From NCBI RefSeq assembly GCF_011682055.1, contig NZ_JAAQOM010000025.1, forward strand, positions 1 through 64,000: 64,000 bases of DNA, in the 5' to 3' direction. The DNA is from Telluria antibiotica (GTDB lineage: Bacteria > Pseudomonadota > Gammaproteobacteria > Burkholderiales > Burkholderiaceae_D). This document shows, one piece after another, positions 62,797 to 64,000 of the stretch. The notes under the pieces were generated by a model, which was not told the DNA's origin, ran no database searches, and saw only the letters and a list, made by a program, of their open reading frames with translations. The position numbers were made by a program, and so were the translations under genes. The stretch's first letter is position 1, and each line of letters starts with the position of its first letter.

Positions 62797-63420
62797 TCAC
62801 GGCACGGCCCTCCCGCTCTCCCGTACCTGCCTGTCAAGGCAAGTGTCGAGCACGAGATGGTTTTCCATCCTCCCCCGGCGACTGGGCGTGAAATACGCAA
62901 GTCCGGCGCGCGCCTCCGCGAGCAGGCGGTCGAGGCGGGACACCAGGTCGTGGCGCTGCGCGAGCAGACACTCGAGCCTGGCAGTGCAGGCCCCGACGTG
63001 CGCCGCGTCCGCGCCCGCGGGTAGCGCCTGCCCGCGTATGTGGTGGATGTGCAGCGCCAGGCCCGACATGCGGTCGATGATGGCGCCTGCCGTGTCGCTC
63101 GACAGCCGCGCGCCGGGCCGGCGGACGACGTGGTGCAGGCCGGCCAACAGCACCTTGTCGATGGACTCGACCGCGTCGTTGCGCTTGCGGTCGTAGCGGT
63201 CGATCAGGCGTTGGCCGGCCGCGATCTCGGCAGGCGGCACGTCGAGCCGGCGCGCCCGCTCGGCTTCGCGCCACAGCAGGCCGTTGTAACGGTGGTTGGC
63301 ATCGATCGCTTCCCACGCGCCGGACGCACCGCCGCCGCGGGACATCACCGGCCAGTCGCGTTCGCGCAGTTGGCGGTCGTGGAACCAGACGACGGACACG
63401 GCATCGATTTCGGTTTGCAT
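62797..63420 (-). CDS. DUF4254 domain-containing protein
   Basis: 207 aa, helical. It fits DUF4254 (NHRYNGLLWREAERARR; IDRYDRKRNDAVESIDKVLL near the middle). The function is unknown; DUF4254 genes often sit beside glycosyltransferases, as here (GT9 convergent, 66 bp away). A helical fold with conserved His/Arg residues suggests a small enzyme or binding protein. Confidence 0.78.
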   Translation of the reverse strand: MQTEIDAVSVVWFHDRQLRERDWPVMSRGGGASGAWEAIDANHRYNGLLWREAERARRLDVPPAEIAAGQRLIDRYDRKRNDAVESIDKVLLAGLHHVVRRPGARLSSDTAGAIIDRMSGLALHIHHIRGQALPAGADAAHVGACTARLECLLAQRHDLVSRLDRLLAEARAGLAYFTPSRRGRMENHLVLDTCLDRQVRESGRAVP

Positions 63421-63831
63421 GGAGACTCCAATCCTGGGCAGCCGACAGATGTTGCTTGGAGCACGCAGGCGTACGGGGGTTCTATGCAATGGATGAGAGT
63501 TTGGCTCAGCGCAAACGGGGCTTCGCTTTGCCACTCGGAAAAAATTTCGGACTCATTTATAAGGTGATATTGAACCGTTGCATGCGGTCGACAAATTGAA
63601 CGCGATATCCGTCAAGCAACCGGCGATCGACGTCCATTGGTCGTTATTTGTAACTAAATGTGAAGTCTGCACGCGATGGCGTCAGGTCTATGGTGGGCGA
63701 CATAATAGGACTTGCCACACCCCAGTGATGCCAAACACGTCCGCGATCAAACCGCTACTTACGAAAAAAGCTATTAGAACTGAAACCGTTTTCAAACTAG
63801 AATGGCCGGGCTCCCACCGACCGGAATTCCC
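63421..63831. other. Intergenic region before the DUF418 gene
   Basis: 411 bp, AT-richer than average. It contains no convincing gene; several short open frames lack ribosome sites. The right end holds a LacI-type operator and -10 for the DUF418 gene. Confidence 0.6.
63781..63803 (+). promoter_or_regulatory. LacI-family operator and -10 before the DUF418 gene
   Basis: TGAAACCGTTTTCA (63781-63794) fits the LacI/GalR-family consensus TGNAANCGNTNNCA exactly and is palindromic at its ends (TGAAA/TTTCA). It lies 3 bp before a -10 TAGAAT (63798-63803), between the -35 and -10 positions, where a repressor would act. The regulator is not in this window. Confidence 0.6.
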
Positions 63832-64000
63832 ATGACGCCACCTTCCACGAATGCTGTGCCCATGACGACCACATCCCGCCTCGATCTCGTGGACGCCCTG
63901 CGCGGCTTCGCGATCGTCTCGATCATGCTGCTGCATAACCTCGAGCATTTCGACCTGTACTTCTCGCCGCCGGGTGACCCGGCCTGGCTGAAGGCGCTGG
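63832..64000 (+). CDS. DUF418-family membrane protein (partial, cut by the window edge)
   Basis: 56 residues are visible. The start LVDALRGFAIVSIMLLHNLEHF matches the beginning of DUF418/YeiB-like membrane proteins. A second in-frame ATG is at 63862. It continues beyond 64000. DUF418 proteins are uncharacterised; a sugar-related role is suggested only by the LacI-type operator. Confidence 0.75.
   Translation, partial: MTPPSTNAVPMTTTSRLDLVDALRGFAIVSIMLLHNLEHFDLYFSPPGDPAWLKAL

Noticed and set aside
63578..63835. 85-codon plus-strand frame before the DUF418 gene
   Set aside because: No ribosome site or recognised domain; it overlaps the LacI-type operator, -10 and the DUF418 start.

Overview
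The window is high-GC DNA carrying the dnaA-dnaN-gyrB cluster, with rpmH-rnpA-yidD-yidC-mnmE read divergently from it. Gene content and style (Mla-type ABC cluster with a PqiC-like lipoprotein, extracellular PHB depolymerase, NrtR-type regulator, many alpha/beta hydrolase and TonB genes) suggest a betaproteobacterium of the Oxalobacteraceae, most like Massilia. This is inferred from protein style only; no 16S sequence is present. The first bases hold the promoter and antitermination leader of an rRNA operon that runs off the left edge.

Layout. 0.4-13.3 kb: a radical-SAM/B12 protein, an Mla-like phospholipid ABC transporter operon with VanZ, a thioredoxin-like ferredoxin, a hydrolase, a PBP5-type carboxypeptidase, an aldo/keto reductase with a CsoR-like regulator, PssA, a CAP-domain lipoprotein and an Hpt protein. 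13.6-18.2 kb (minus): a DUF1439 lipoprotein, mnmE, yidC, yidD, rnpA, rpmH. 18.7-24.0 kb (plus): dnaA, dnaN, gyrB, closed by a strong terminator.

24-41 kb is an accessory, conflict-related block inserted after gyrB. It holds (i) a six-gene minus-strand operon: NrtR-like regulator, SPFH/stomatin, divergent NAD kinase-like protein, DUF4291, small ADP-ribosyltransferase-like protein, NADAR; its promoter is overlapped by a perfect 9+3+9 palindrome; (ii) a type VI-style PAAR / lytic transglycosylase / candidate immunity trio; (iii) an RtcB RNA ligase cassette with two unknown proteins and a SEC-C ORF broken by one extra A, preceded by an attenuator-like leader; (iv) a complete Wadjet (JetABCD) anti-plasmid system; (v) an HNH endonuclease. 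The NAD/ADP-ribose operon is the best candidate for an undescribed system.

41-64 kb: an acyltransferase, a PHB depolymerase, a TonB receptor plus glycerophosphodiester phosphodiesterase behind four GTCAT repeats at exact 11-bp spacing (tandem Pho box), a HAD phosphatase, a MarR-FUSC-DUF1656-HlyD-OMF efflux operon, a PaoABC-type aldehyde oxidoreductase, a lipoprotein, an IS5 transposase remnant, folE, a membrane protein, nudC, a family 9 glycosyltransferase, a DUF4254 protein, and the start of a DUF418 membrane protein behind a LacI-type operator. REP-like hairpins lie at three intergenic sites. No tRNA gene or CRISPR array was seen.
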